Source of the DNA: Colius striatus
Lineage: Eukaryota; Chordata; Aves; Coliiformes; Coliidae
Length of the DNA stretch: 64,000 bases
Assembly (NCBI RefSeq): GCF_028858725.1
Contig: NC_084789.1
Coordinates: 41,695,594 to 41,759,593, forward strand
Direction of reading: 5' to 3'
The position numbers were made by a program, and so were the translations under genes. Of the stretch, positions 43,708-56,829 are shown piece after piece; position 1 is the first letter of the stretch; each line of letters starts with the position of its first letter. The notes under the pieces are model-generated. The model searched no databases. It was not told the origin of the DNA and worked only from the letters and a program-made list of their open reading frames with translations.

Positions 43708-46700
43708 TCAATCAGGTCCGTCCGCCCGTTGCAGCCGCAGGCGGCAGCCGCCGCAGTCCCCAACAAGGTCCGACCGCGCCGACACCCGCCCCCCCACTCC
43801 TGCCCCCCCTCCGGCCCAAGCTCCGGCCGCTGCTCCCCGGCCGGGGGGCTTCACCCCGAGCCCCCTCCCGCCGCTCCCCGCCCGGCTCCCGCTGCGGGGC
43901 TCCGGCAGCTCCGGCGCCGCCACAACACCCGGCACAGCCCGGGGCTCACACCGGCACCGACCCCGCTCCTCGCCCTGCCCTCAGCCGCTCCCACCAGCCG
44001 ACACCGACTGCTCCCAGCGCCCGGGCTCACACGCAGCCCTGGCGCCTCGCACTCACTTCTGCCCTTCCCCTCACACCGGGGCGTTACGAGAAGCTCTGCC
44101 CACACCAATCCCCCGCCCACACCATGAACCCACCTCTGGCACCAGCCCCCGGCAGCTCTCAGCCTCCAGAGCCCCGGCAGCAGCCCCCCGCAGGCACACA
44201 GCAGAGCCGCTCATTGCCGCCAGCTCTGCTGCACGAAAGCCTGGAGAAACCCGCGGGAGATGAGGGCTTCAAATCACTGCTGGGTTATCGGGGTCAGGAG
44301 CTGCAGTCCCCCTCTGCTCAGGGCTTCGTGTTCCCCAGCCGGCTGTTCAGGTAACAGACAGACCCCAACTGTAACGTGTGTGTTGAGCCTCAGAGCCGCA
44401 CCAAGGGCATGTGCTGTGGACCTGGTGGAATCACAGCCCGGCGCGGCTTCGCCAATCACGAGGCAGCAAAGGGGCTGAACAGCACCAATCAGAGCTGGGC
44501 AAACCCAGACTGTGCAGCCAAGGGGCTGGAAGGGCCCAGCACAGCGGCACCCACAGGAGCTGCTGCAGCTGCACAAGGCCAGCAGCGATGGACACGGGCT
44601 GCCCGCTGCTCGCTTTTCAGATCAGTCCCCACCCTCTGTAGCTGTTTGCATCAACTGCTGTGGGCAGCACAAAGTTGGAGGGAACGAGACGTTCCACGTG
44701 TGACAGACCCGATGGCTCATGTCAGAGAGAACAGGGAGTAGGTCTGGCAGCGATTGTAGAGCCTCTGAGCAGCTCAGCTAAAGAGTCCAGGGTCTGATGA
44801 GGGCTTCAAGTCCCCATTTGGTTATTTGGGTGAGGGGGTTGAGTCCCTGGTTGTGTGGAAATGAACCCCACAGCAGCATTTCCCCCAGCATGGAAGGGAA
44901 CGTGGACCTTAGGAACAAGAGTCCCTGACATGGCAATAACGGACCAGCTGCAGCAGAAACTCAGCCCCTGGCAGTCGAGTGGAGCTTGCAGTCAAAAAGC
45001 CGTTTGTGATGTGCTCACGGCAAGGGCTGTTTCTGTGCTGCCCTGGGCAATGGTTCCCTGTGGCACTCGTTGTGCTCACAGAGGTTTGACGCCAAAGATG
45101 GGCAAATAACTTCGGGTTCTCACCTCTCGGTGCCTCCCCAGTGCCCCCCAGTCCCGGGGCTGCTCCGGGGCTGCAGCCCAAAGCCGCCGGCAGCTGAAGC
45201 CCCGCGGGTTTCAATCAGGTCCGTCCGCCCGTTGCAGCCGCAGGCGGCAGCCGCCGCAGTCCCCAACAAGGTCCGACCGCGCCGACACCCGCCCCCCCAC
45301 TCCTGCCCCCCCACCGGCCCAAGCTCCGGCCGCCGCTCCCCGCCCGGGGGGCTTCACCCCGAGCCCCCTCCCGCCGCTCCCCGCCCGGCTCCCGCTGCGG
45401 GGCTCCAGCAGCTCCGGCACAGCCCGGGGCTCACACCGGCACCGACCCCGCTCCTCGCCCTGCCCTCAGCCGCTCCCACCAGCCGACACCGACTGCTCAG
45501 CGCCCGGGCTCACACGCAGCCCCGGCGCCTCGCACTCACTTCTGCCCTTCCCCTCACACCGGGGCGTTACGAGAAGCTCTGCCCACACCAATCCCCCGCC
45601 CACACCATGAACCCACCTCTGGCACCAGCCCCCGGCAGCTCTCAGCCTCCAGAGCCCCGGCAGCAGCCCCCCGCAGGCACACAGCAGAGCCGCTCATTGC
45701 CGCCAGCTCTGCTGCACGAAAGCCTGGAGAAACCCGCGGGAGATGAGGGCTTCAAATCACTGCTGGGTTATCGGGGTCAGGAGCTGCAGTCCCCCTCTGC
45801 TCAGGGCTTCGTGTTCCCCAGCCGGCTGTTCAGGTAACAGACAGACCCCAACTGTAACGTGTGTGTTGAGCCTCAGAGCCGCACCAAGGGCATGTGCTGT
45901 GGACCTGGTGGAATCACAGCCCGGCGCGGCTTCGCCAATCACGAGGCAGCAAAGGGGCTGAACAGCACCAATCAGAGCTGGGCAAACCCAGACTGTGCAG
46001 CCAAGGGGCTGGAAGGGCCCAGCACAGCGGCACCCACAGGAGCTGCTGCAGCTGCACAAGGCCAGCAGCGATGGACACGGGCTGCCCGCTGCTCGCTTTT
46101 CAGATCAGTCCCCACCCTCTGTAGCTGTAGTCAAAAAGCTGTTTGTGATGTGCTCACGGCAAAGGCTGTTTCTGTGCTGCCCTGGGCAATGGTTCCCTGT
46201 GGCACTCGTTGTGCTCACAGAGGTTTGACGCCAAAGATGGGCAAATAACTTCAGGTTCTCACCTCTCGGTGCCTCCCCGGGTCCCCCTGTCCCGGGGCTG
46301 CTCCCGGGCTCCAGCCCAAAGCCGCCGGCAGCTGAAGCGCCCGCGGGTTTCAATCAGGTCCGTCCGCCCGTTGCAGCCGCAGGCGGCAGCCGCCGCAGTC
46401 CCCAACAAGGTCCGACCGCGCCGACACCCGCCCCCCCACTCCTGCCCCCCCACCGGCCCAAGCTCCGGCCGCCGCTCCCCGGCCGGGGGGCTTCACCCCG
46501 AGCCCTCTCCCGCCGCTCCCCGCCCGGCTCCCGCTGCGGGGCTCCAGCAGCTCCGGCGCCACCACAACACCCGGCACAGCCCGGGGCTCACACCGGCACC
46601 GACCCCGCTCCTCGCCCTGCCCTCAGCCGCTCCCACCAGCCGACACCGACTGCTCAGCGCCCGGGCTCACACGCAGCCCTGGCGCCTCGCACTCACTTCT

Positions 46701-47563
46701 GCCCTTCCCCTCACACCGGGGCGTTACGAGAAGCTCTGCCCACACCAATCCCCCGCCCACACCATGAACCCACCTCTGGCACCAGAAAGGACGGCCCATG
46801 GTAGAGCGAGCAGGGTGGATTGGGAATGTGACCCTCGCATTAGCTCACATAAATAACCCGGTTTGGCTGAGGGCTTACAATCTTGGTTGGGTTATTTGGG
46901 TGAGACGTTTAAGCCCCCCCTTTGGTCAGGGGTTTCTGTTCCCCTGCTGGTTATTAAAGTAAGAGATAATAAACTGTTCTAACTTACTACATTAAACACC
47001 CGTTTTTATTTCCTGGAGACTTGCCCAAAAGCAGCTTTTCTGGCCTCAGCCATTTGTGTCCTCTTCAGAGCTTCCAGCTCTTACTCCCCTGTCCTTTTCA
47101 CAGCAGAGGGATTGGGCTCTGTTTAAGAAAAGTAATACTTTCTTCCTAGCTGCTGCTGCGAGAGGCTCAGACCTCGTCGGGGCAGAGACCCAGAGCCTTG
47201 GTGCTGCTTCGGGCTGCAGCTCAGGTCTGTGGGCACATGGACACAGGGAACGGTGAGGAACTGCCCAGGCTCAGCCTCCCTCCTGTGCTGGGGGAACACG
47301 TGGGGCAGCCATGGGACACAGCAATGGGGCAGCACCACAGAGTGAGCTGAGGTTCCCCGCAGCAGCAGAATCACAAAGTCCTGGGTCCCTGTAACCCAGC
47401 AATTTGGAGAGGGCACAAACTACAGCGGATGCCCCCCGGGAGCCAAACAAAATCCTCCTGGGGCAGCTTTCAGACACCTCTCGGTGCCTCCCCGGGTCCC
47501 GCTGACCCAGGGCTGCTCCCGGGCTCCAGCCCAAAGCCGCCGGCAGCTGAAGCCCCGCGGGTT
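43708..47563. repeat. Higher-order repeat copy 3 (L-S-II, 3,856 bp)
   Basis: Core anchors at 43708, 45211 and 46350. It differs from copy 2 at only a few single bases, such as CTGCTTCGGG near 47206 where copy 2 has CTGCTCCGGG. Confidence 0.93.
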
Positions 47564-50278
47564 TCAATCAGGTCCGTCCGCCCGTTGCAGCCGCAGGCGG
47601 CAGCCGCCGCAGTCCCCAACAAGGTCCGACCGCGCCGACACCCGCCCCCCCACTCCTGCCCCCCCTCCGGCCCAAGCTCCGGCCGCTGCTCCCCGGCCGG
47701 GGGGCTTCACCCCGAGCCCCCTCCCGCCGCTCCCCGCCCGGCTCCCGCTGCGGGGCTCCGGCAGCTCCGGCGCCGCCACAACACCCGGCACAGCCCGGGG
47801 CTCACACCGGCACCGACCCCGCTCCTCGCCCTGCCCTCAGCCGCTCCCACCAGCCGACACCGACTGCTCCCAGCGCCCGGGCTCACACGCAGCCCTGGCG
47901 CCTCGCACTCACTTCTGCCCTTCCCCTCACACCGGGGCGTTACGAGAAGCTCTGCCCACACCAATCCCCCGCCCACACCATGAACCCACCTCTGGCACCA
48001 GCCCCCGGCAGCTCTCAGCCTCCAGAGCCCCGGCAGCAGCCCCCCGCAGGCACACAGCAGAGCCGCTCATTGCCGCCAGCTCTGCTGCACGAAAGCCTGG
48101 AGAAACCCGCGGGAGATGAGGGCTTCAAATCACTGCTGGGTTATCGGGGTCAGGAGCTGCAGTCCCCCTCTGCTCAGGGCTTCGTGTTCCCCAGCCGGCT
48201 GTTCAGGTAACAGACAGACCCCAACTGTAACGTGTGTGTTGAGCCTCAGAGCCGCACCAAGGGCATGTGCTGTGGACCTGGTGGAATCACAGCCCGGCGC
48301 GGCTTCGCCAATCACGAGGCAGCAAAGGGGCTGAACAGCACCAATCAGAGCTGGGCAAACCCAGACTGTGCAGCCAAGGGGCTGGAAGGGCCCAGCACAG
48401 CGGCACCCACAGGAGCTGCTGCAGCTGCACAAGGCCAGCAGCGATGGACACGGGCTGCCCGCTGCTCGCTTTTCAGATCAGTCCCCACCCTCTGTAGCTG
48501 TTTGCATCAACTGCTGTGGGCAGCACAAAGTCGGAGGGAACGAGACGTTCCACGTGTGACAGACCCGATGGCTCATGTCAGAGAGAACAGGGAGCAGGTC
48601 TGGCAGCGATTGTAGAGCCTCTGAGCAGCTCAGCTAAAGAGTCCAGGGTCTGATGAGGGGTTCAAGTCCCCATTTGGTTATTTGGGTGAGGGGGTTGAGT
48701 CCCTGGTTGTGTGGAAATGAACCCCACAGCAGCATTTCCCCCAGCATGGAAGGGAACTTGGACCTTAGGAACAAGAGTCCCTGACATGGCAATAACGGAC
48801 CAGCTGCAGCAGAAACTCAGCCCCTGGCAGTCGAGTGGAGCTTGCAGTCAAAAAGCCGTTTGTGATGTGCTCACGGCAAGGGCTGTTTCTGTGCTGCCCT
48901 GGGCGATGGTTCCCTGTGGCGCTCGTTGTGCTCACAGAGGTTTGACGCCAAAGATGGGCAAATAACTTCGGGTTCTCACCTCTCGGTGCCTCCCCAGTGC
49001 CCCGCAGTCCCGGGGCTGCTCACGGGCTCCAGCCCAAAGCCGCCGGCAGCTGAAGCCCCGCGGGTTTCAATCAGGTCCGTCCGCCCGTTGCAGCCGCAGG
49101 CGGCAGCCGCCGCAGTCCCCAACAAGGTCCGACCGCGCCGACACCCGCCCCCCCACTCCTGCCCCCCCACCGGCCCGAGCTCCGGCCGCCGCTCCCCGGC
49201 CGGGGGGCTTCACCCCGAGCCCCCTCCCGCCGCTCCCCGCCCGGCTCCCGCTGCGGGGCTCCAGCAGCTCCGGCGCCGCCGCCACAACACCCGGCACAGC
49301 CCGGGGCTCACACCGGCACCGACCCCGCTCCTCGCCCTGCCCTCAGCCGCTCCCACCAGCCGACACCGACTGCTCAGCGCCCGGGCTCACACGCAGCCCC
49401 GGCGCCTCGCACTCACTTCTGCCCTTCCCCTCACACCGGGGCGTTACGAGAAGCTCTGCCCACACCAATCCCCCGCCCACACCATGAACCCACCTCTGGC
49501 ACCAGAAAGGACGGCCCATGGTAGAGCGAGCAGGGTGGATTGGGAATGTGACCCTCGCATTAGCTCACATAAATAACCCGGTTTGGGTGAGGGCTTACAA
49601 TCTTGGTTGGGTTATTTGGGTGAGAGGTTTAAGCCCCCCCTTTGGTCAGGGGTTTCTGTTCCCCTGCTGGTTATTAAAGTAAGAGATAATAAACTGTTCT
49701 AACTTACTACATTAAACACCCGTTTTTATTTCCTGGAGACTTGCCCAAAAGCAGCTTTTCTGGCCTCAGCCATTTGTGTCCTCTTCAGAGCTTCCAGCTC
49801 TTACTCCCCTGTCCTTTTCACAGCAGAGGGATTGGGCTCTGTTTAAGAAAAGTAATACTTTCTTCCTAGCTGCTACTGCGAGAGGCTCAGACCTCGTCGG
49901 GGCAGAGACCCAGAGCCTTGGTGCTGCTCCGGGCTGCAGCTCAGTGGGCACATGGACACAGGGAACGGTGAGGAACTGCCCAGGCTCAGCCTCCCTCCTG
50001 TGCTGGGGGAACACGTGGGGCTGCCATGGGACACAGCAATGGGGCAGCACCACAGAGTGAGCTGAGGTTCCCCGCAGCAGCAGAATCACAAAGTCCTGGG
50101 TCCCTGTAACCCAGCAATTTGGAGAGGGCACAAACTACAGCGGATGCCCCCCGGGAGCCAAACAAAATCCTCCTGGGGCAGCTTTCAGACACCTCTCGGT
50201 GCCTCCCCGGGTCCCGCTGACCCAGGGCTGCTCCCGGGCTCCAGCCCAAAGCCGCCGGCAGCTGAAGCCCCGCGGGTT
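47564..50278. repeat. Variant higher-order repeat copy 4 (L-II, S unit missing, 2,715 bp)
   Basis: Core anchors at 47564 and 49067. Loss of exactly one S unit is consistent with unequal exchange between cores. Confidence 0.9.
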
Positions 50279-53200
50279 TCAATCAGGTCCGTCCGCCCGT
50301 TGCAGCCGCAGGCGGCAGCCGCCGCAGTCCCCAACAAGGTCCGACCGCGCCGACACCCGCCCCCCCACTCCTGCCCCCCCTCCGGCCCAAGCTCCGGCCG
50401 CTGCTCCCCGGCCGGGGGGCTTCACCCCGAGCCCCCTCCCGCCGCTCCCCGCCCGGCTCCCGCTGCGGGGCTCCGGCAGCTCCGGCGCCGCCACAACACC
50501 CGGCACAGCCCGGGGCTCACACCGGCACCGACCCCGCTCCTCGCCCTGCCCTCAGCCGCTCCCACCAGCCGACACCGACTGCTCCCAGCGCCCGGGCTCA
50601 CACGCAGCCCTGGCGCCTCGCACTCACTTCTGCCCTTCCCCTCACACCGGGGCGTTACGAGAAGCTCTGCCCACACCAATCCCCCGCCCACACCATGAAC
50701 CCACCTCTGGCACCAGCCCCCGGCAGCTCTCAGCCTCCAGAGCCCCGGCAGCAGCCCCCCGCAGGCACACAGCAGAGCCGCTCATTGCCGCCAGCTCTGC
50801 TGCACGAAAGCCTGGAGAAACCCGCGGGAGATGAGGGCTTCAAATCACTGCTGGGTTATCGGGGTCAGGAGCTGCAGTCCCCCTCTGCTCAGGGCTTCGT
50901 GTTCCCCAGCCGGCTGTTCAGGTAACAGACAGACCCCAACTGTAACGTGTGTGTTGAGCCTCAGAGCCGCACCAAGGGCATGTGCTGTGGACCTGGTGGA
51001 ATCACAGCCCGGCGCGGCTTCGCCAATCACGAGGCAGCAAAGGGGCTGAACAGCACCAATCAGAGCTGGGCAAACCCAGACTGTGCAGCCAAGGGGCTGG
51101 AAGGGCCCAGCACAGCGGCACCCACAGGAGCTGCTGCAGCTGCACAAGGCCAGCAGCGATGGACACGGGCTGCCCGCTGCTCGCTTTTCAGATCAGTCCC
51201 CACCCTCTGTAGCTGTTTGCATCAACTGCTGTGGGCAGCACAAAGTTGGAGGGAACGAGACGTTCCACGTGTGACAGACCCGATGGCTCATGTCAGAGAG
51301 AACAGGGAGTAGGTCTGGCAGCGATTGTAGAGCCTCTGAGCAGCTCAGCTAAAGAGTCCAGGGTCTGATGAGGGGTTCAAGTCCCCATTTGGTTATTTGG
51401 GTGAGGGGGTTGAGTCCCTGGTTGTGTGGAAATGAACCCCACAGCAGCATTTCCCCCAGCATGGAAGGGAACGTGGACCTTAGGAACAAGAGTCCCTGAC
51501 ATGGCAATAACGGACCAGCTGCAGCAGAAACTCAGCCCCTGGCAGTCGAGTGGAGCTTGCAGTCAAAAAGCCGTTTGTGATGTGCTCACGGCAAGGGCTG
51601 TTTCTGTGCTGCCCTGGGCAATGGTTCCCTGTGGCACTCGTTGTGCTCACAGAGGTTTGACGCCAAAGATGGGCAAATAACTTCGGGTTCTCACCTCTCG
51701 GTGCCTCCCCAGTGCCCCCCAGTCCCGGGGCTGCTCCGGGGCTGCAGCCCAAAGCCGCCGGCAGCTGAAGCCCCGCGGGTTTCAATCAGGTCCGTCCGCC
51801 CGTTGCAGCCGCAGGCGGCAGCCGCCGCAGTCCCCAACAAGGTCCGACCGCGCCGACACCCGCCCCCCCACTCCTGCCCCCCCACCGGCCCAAGCTCCGG
51901 CCGCCGCTCCCCGCCCGGGGGGCTTCACCCCGAGCCCCCTCCCGCCGCTCCCCGCCCGGCTCCCGCTGCGGGGCTCCAGCAGCTCCGGCACAGCCCGGGG
52001 CTCACACCGGCACCGACCCCGCTCCTCGCCCTGCCCTCAGCCGCTCCCACCAGCCGACACCGACTGCTCAGCGCCCGGGCTCACACGCAGCCCTGGCGCC
52101 TCGCACTCACTTCTGCCCTTCCCCTCACACCGGGGCGTTACGAGAAGCTCTGCCCACACCAATCCCCCGCCCACACCATGAACCCACCTCTGGCACCAGC
52201 CCCCGGCAGCTCTCAGCCTCCAGAGCCCCGGCAGCAGCCCCCCGCAGGCACACAGCAGAGCCGCTCATTGCCGCCAGCTCTGCTGCACGAAAGCCTGGAG
52301 AAACCCGCGGGAGATGAGGGCTTCAAATCACTGCTGGGTTATCGGGGTCAGGAGCTGCAGTCCCCCTCTGCTCAGGGCTTCGTGTTCCCCAGCCGGCTGT
52401 TCAGGTAACAGACAGACCCCAACTGTAACGTGTGTGTTGAGCCTCAGAGCCGCACCAAGGGCATGTGCTGTGGACCTGGTGGAATCACAGCCCGGCGCGG
52501 CTTCGCCAATCACGAGGCAGCAAAGGGGCTGAACAGCACCAATCAGAGCTGGGCAAACCCAGACTGTGCAGCCAAGGGGCTGGAAGGGCCCAGCACAGCG
52601 GCACCCACAGGAGCTGCTGCAGCTGCACAAGGCCAGCAGCGATGGACACGGGCTGCCCGCTGCTCGCTTTTCAGATCAGTCCCCACCCTCTGTAGCTGTA
52701 GTCAAAAAGCTGTTTGTGATGTGCTCACGGCAAAGGCTGTTTCTGTGCTGCCCTGGGCAATGGTTCCCTGTGGCACTCGTTGTGCTCACAGAGGTTTGAC
52801 GCCAAAGATGGGCAAATAACTTCAGGTTCTCACCTCTCGGTGCCTCCCCGGGTCCCCCTGTCCCGGGGCTGCTCCCGGGCTCCAGCCCAAAGCCGCCGGC
52901 AGCTGAAGCGCCCGCGGGTTTCAATCAGGTCCGTCCGCCCGTTGCAGCCGCAGGCGGCAGCCGCCGCAGTCCCCAACAAGGTCCGACCGCGCCGACACCC
53001 GCCCCCCCACTCCTGCCCCCCCACCGGCCCAAGCTCCGGCCGCCGCTCCCCGGCCGGGGGGCTTCACCCCGAGCCCTCTCCCGCCGCTCCCCGCCCGGCT
53101 CCCGCTGCGGGGCTCCAGCAGCTCCGGCGCCACCACAACACCCGGCACAGCCCGGGGCTCACACCGGCACCGACCCCGCTCCTCGCCCTGCCCTCAGCCG

Positions 53201-54134
53201 CTCCCACCAGCCGACACCGACTGCTCAGCGCCCGGGCTCACACGCAGCCCTGGCGCCTCGCACTCACTTCTGCCCTTCCCCTCACACCGGGGCGTTACGA
53301 GAAGCTCTGCCCACACCAATCCCCCGCCCACACCATGAACCCACCTCTGGCACCAGAAAGGACGGCCCATGGTAGAGCGAGCAGGGTGGATTGGGAATGT
53401 GACCCTCGCATTAGCTCACATAAATAACCCGGTTTGGCTGAGGGCTTACAATCTTGGTTGGGTTATTTGGGTGAGACGTTTAAGCCCCCCCTTTGGTCAG
53501 GGGTTTCTGTTCCCCTGCTGGTTATTAAAGTAAGAGATAATAAACTGTTCTAACTTACTACATTAAACACCCGTTTTTATTTCCTGGAGACTTGCCCAAA
53601 AGCAGCTTTTCTGGCCTCAGCCATTTGTGTCCTCTTCAGAGCTTCCAGCTCTTACTCCCCTGTCCTTTTCACAGCAGAGGGATTGGGCTCTGTTTAAGAA
53701 AAGTAATACTTTCTTCCTAGCTGCTGCTGCGAGAGGCTCAGACCTCGTCGGGGCAGAGACCCAGAGCCTTGGTGCTGCTCCGGGCTGCAGCTCAGGTCTG
53801 TGGGCACATGGACACAGGGAACGGTGAGGAACTGCCCAGGCTCAGCCTCCCTCCTGTGCTGGGGGAACACGTGGGGCAGCCATGGGACACAGCAATGGGG
53901 CAGCACCACAGAGTGAGCTGAGGTTCCCCGCAGCAGCAGAATCACAAAGTCCTGGGTCCCTGTAACCCAGCAATTTGGAGAGGGCACAAACTACAGCGGA
54001 TGCCCCCCGGGAGCCAAACAAAATCCTCCTGGGGCAGCTTTCAGACACCTCTCGGTGCCTCCCCGGGTCCCGCTGACCCAGGGCTGCTCCCGGGCTCCAG
54101 CCCAAAGCCGCCGGCAGCTGAAGCCCCGCGGGTT
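50279..54134. repeat. Higher-order repeat copy 5 (L-S-II, 3,856 bp)
   Basis: Core anchors at 50279, 51782 and 52921. It restores the full three-unit order after the truncated copy 4. Confidence 0.92.
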
Positions 54135-56829
54135 TCAATCAGGTCCGTCCGCCCGTTGCAGCCGCAGGCGGCAGCCGCCGCAGTCCCCAACAAGGTCCGA
54201 CCGCGCCGACACCCGCCCCCCCCACTCCTGCCCCCCCTCCGGCCCAAGCTCCGGCCGCTGCTCCCCGGCCGGGGGGCTTCACCCCGAGCCCCCTCCCGCC
54301 GCTCCCCGCCCGGCTCCCGCTGCGGGGCTCCGGCAGCTCCGGCGCCGCCACAACACCCGGCACAGCCCGGGGCTCACACCGGCACCGACCCCGCTCCTCG
54401 CCCTGCCCTCAGCCGCTCCCACCAGCCGACACCGACTGCTCAGCGCCCGGGCTCACACGCAGCCCTGGCGCCTCGCACTCACTTCTGCCCTTCCCCTCAC
54501 ACCGGGGCGTTACGAGAAGCTCTGCCCACACCAATCCCCCGCCCACACCATGAACCCACCTCTGGCACCAGCCCCCGGCAGCTCTCAGCCTCCAGAGCCC
54601 CGGCAGCAGCCCCCCGCAGGCACACAGCAGAGCCGCTCATTGCCGCCAGCTCTGCTGCACGAAAGCCTGGAGAAACCCGCGGGAGATGAGGGCTTCAAAT
54701 CACTGCTGGGTTATCGGGGTCAGGAGCTGCAGTCCCCCTCTGCTCAGGGCTTCGTGTTCCCCAGCCGGCTGTTCAGGTAACAGACAGACCCCAACTGTAA
54801 CGTGTGTGTTGAGCCTCAGAGCCGCACCAAGGGCATGTGCTGTGGACCTGGTGGAATCACAGCCCGGCGCGGCTTCGCCAATCACGAGGCAGCAAAGGGG
54901 CTGAACAGCACCAATCAGAGCTGGGCAAACCCAGACTGTGCAGCCAAGGGGCTGGAAGGGCCCAGCACAGCGGCACCCACAGGAGCTGCTGCAGCTGCAC
55001 AAGGCCAGCAGCGATGGACACGGGCTGCCCGCTGCTCGCTTTTCAGATCAGTCCCCACCCTCTGTAGCTGTTTGCATCAACTGCTGTGGGCAGCACAAAG
55101 TCGGAGGGAACGAGACGTTCCACGTGTGACAGACCCGATGGCTCATGTCAGAGAGAACAGGGAGTAGGTCTGGCAGGGATTGTAGAGCCTCTGAGCAGCT
55201 CAGCTAAAGAGTCCAGGGTCTGATGAGGGGTTCAAGTCCCCATTTGGTTATTTGGGTGAGGGCGTTGAGTCCCTGGTTGTGTGGAAATGAACCCCACAGC
55301 AGCATTTCCCCCAGCATGAAAGGGAACTTGGACCTTAGGAACAAGAGTCCCTGACATGGCAATAACGGACCAGCTGCAGCAGAAACTCAGCCCCTGGCAG
55401 TCGAGTGGAGCTTGCAGTCAAAAAGCTGTTTCTGACGTGCTCACGGCAAGGGCTGTTTCTGTGCTGCCCTGGGCGATGGTTCCCTGTGGCGCTCGTTGTG
55501 CTCACAGAGGTTTGACGCCAAAGATGGGCAAATAACTTCGGGTTCTCACCTCTCGGTGCCTCCCCAGTGCCCCCCAGTCCCGTTGCTGCTCCCGGGCTCC
55601 AGCCCAAAGCCGCCGGCAGCTGAAGCCCCGCGGGTTTCAATCAGGTCCGTCCGCCCGTTGCAGCCGCAGGCGGCAGCCGCCGCAGTCCCCAACAAGGTCC
55701 GACCGCGCCGACACCCGCCCCCCCACTCCTGCCCCCCCACCAGCCCAAGCTCCGGCCGCCGCTCCCCGGCCGGGGGGCTTCAACCCGAGCCCCCTCCCGC
55801 CGCTCCCCGCCCGGCTCCCGCTGCGGGGCTCCAGCAGCCCCGGCACAGCCCGGGGCTCACACCGGCACCGACCCCGCTCCTCGCCCTGCCCTCAGCCGCT
55901 CCCACCAGCCGACACCGACTGCTCCCAGCGCCCGGGCTCACACGCAGCCCTGGCGCCTCGCACTCACTTCTGCCTTCCCCTCACACCGGGGCGTTACGAG
56001 AAGCTCTGCCCACACCAACCCCCCGCCCACACCATGAACCCTCCTCTGGCACCAGAAAGGACGGCCCATGGCAGAGCGAGCAGGGTGGACTGGGAATGTG
56101 ACCCTCGCATTAGCTCACATAAATAACGCGGTTTGGCTGAGGGCTTACAATCTTGGTTGGGTTATTTGGGTGAGAGGTTTAAGCCCCCCCTTTGGTCAGG
56201 GGTTTCTGTTCCCCTGCTGGTTATTAAAGTAAGAGATAATAAACTGTTCTAACTTACTACATTAAACACCCATTTTTATTTCCTGGAGACTTGCCCAAAA
56301 GCAGCTTTTCTGGCCTCAGCCATTTGTGTCCTCTTCAGAGCTTCCAGCTCTTACTCCCCTGTCCTTTTCACAGCAGAGGGATTGGGCTCTGTTTAAGAAA
56401 AGTAATACTTTCTTCCTAGCTGCTGCTGCGAGAGGCTCAGACCTCGTCGGGGCAGAGACCCAGAGCCTTGGTGCTGCTCCGGGCTGCAGCTCAGTGGGCA
56501 CATGGACACAGGGAACGGTGAGGAACTGCCCAGGCTCAGCCTCCCTCCTGTGCTGGGGGAACACGTGGGGCAGCCATGGGACACAGCAATGGGGCAGCAC
56601 CACAGAGTGAGCTGAGGTTCCCCGCAGCAGCAGAATCACAAAGTCCTGGGTCCCTGTAACCCAGCAATTTGGAGAGGGCACAAACTACAGCGGATGCCCC
56701 CCGGGAGCCAAACAAAACCCTCCTGGGGCAGCTTTCAGACACCTCTCGGTGCCTCCCCGGGTCCCCCTGTCCCGGGGGCTGCCCCCGGGCTCCAGCCCAA
56801 AGCCGCCGGCAGCTGAAGCCCCGCGGGTT
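54135..56829. repeat. Variant higher-order repeat copy 6 (L-II, 2,695 bp)
   Basis: Core anchors at 54135 and 55637. There is one extra C in the C-run near 54220 and a shortened II unit (1,193 bp). More single-base differences from the inner copies are present. Confidence 0.88.
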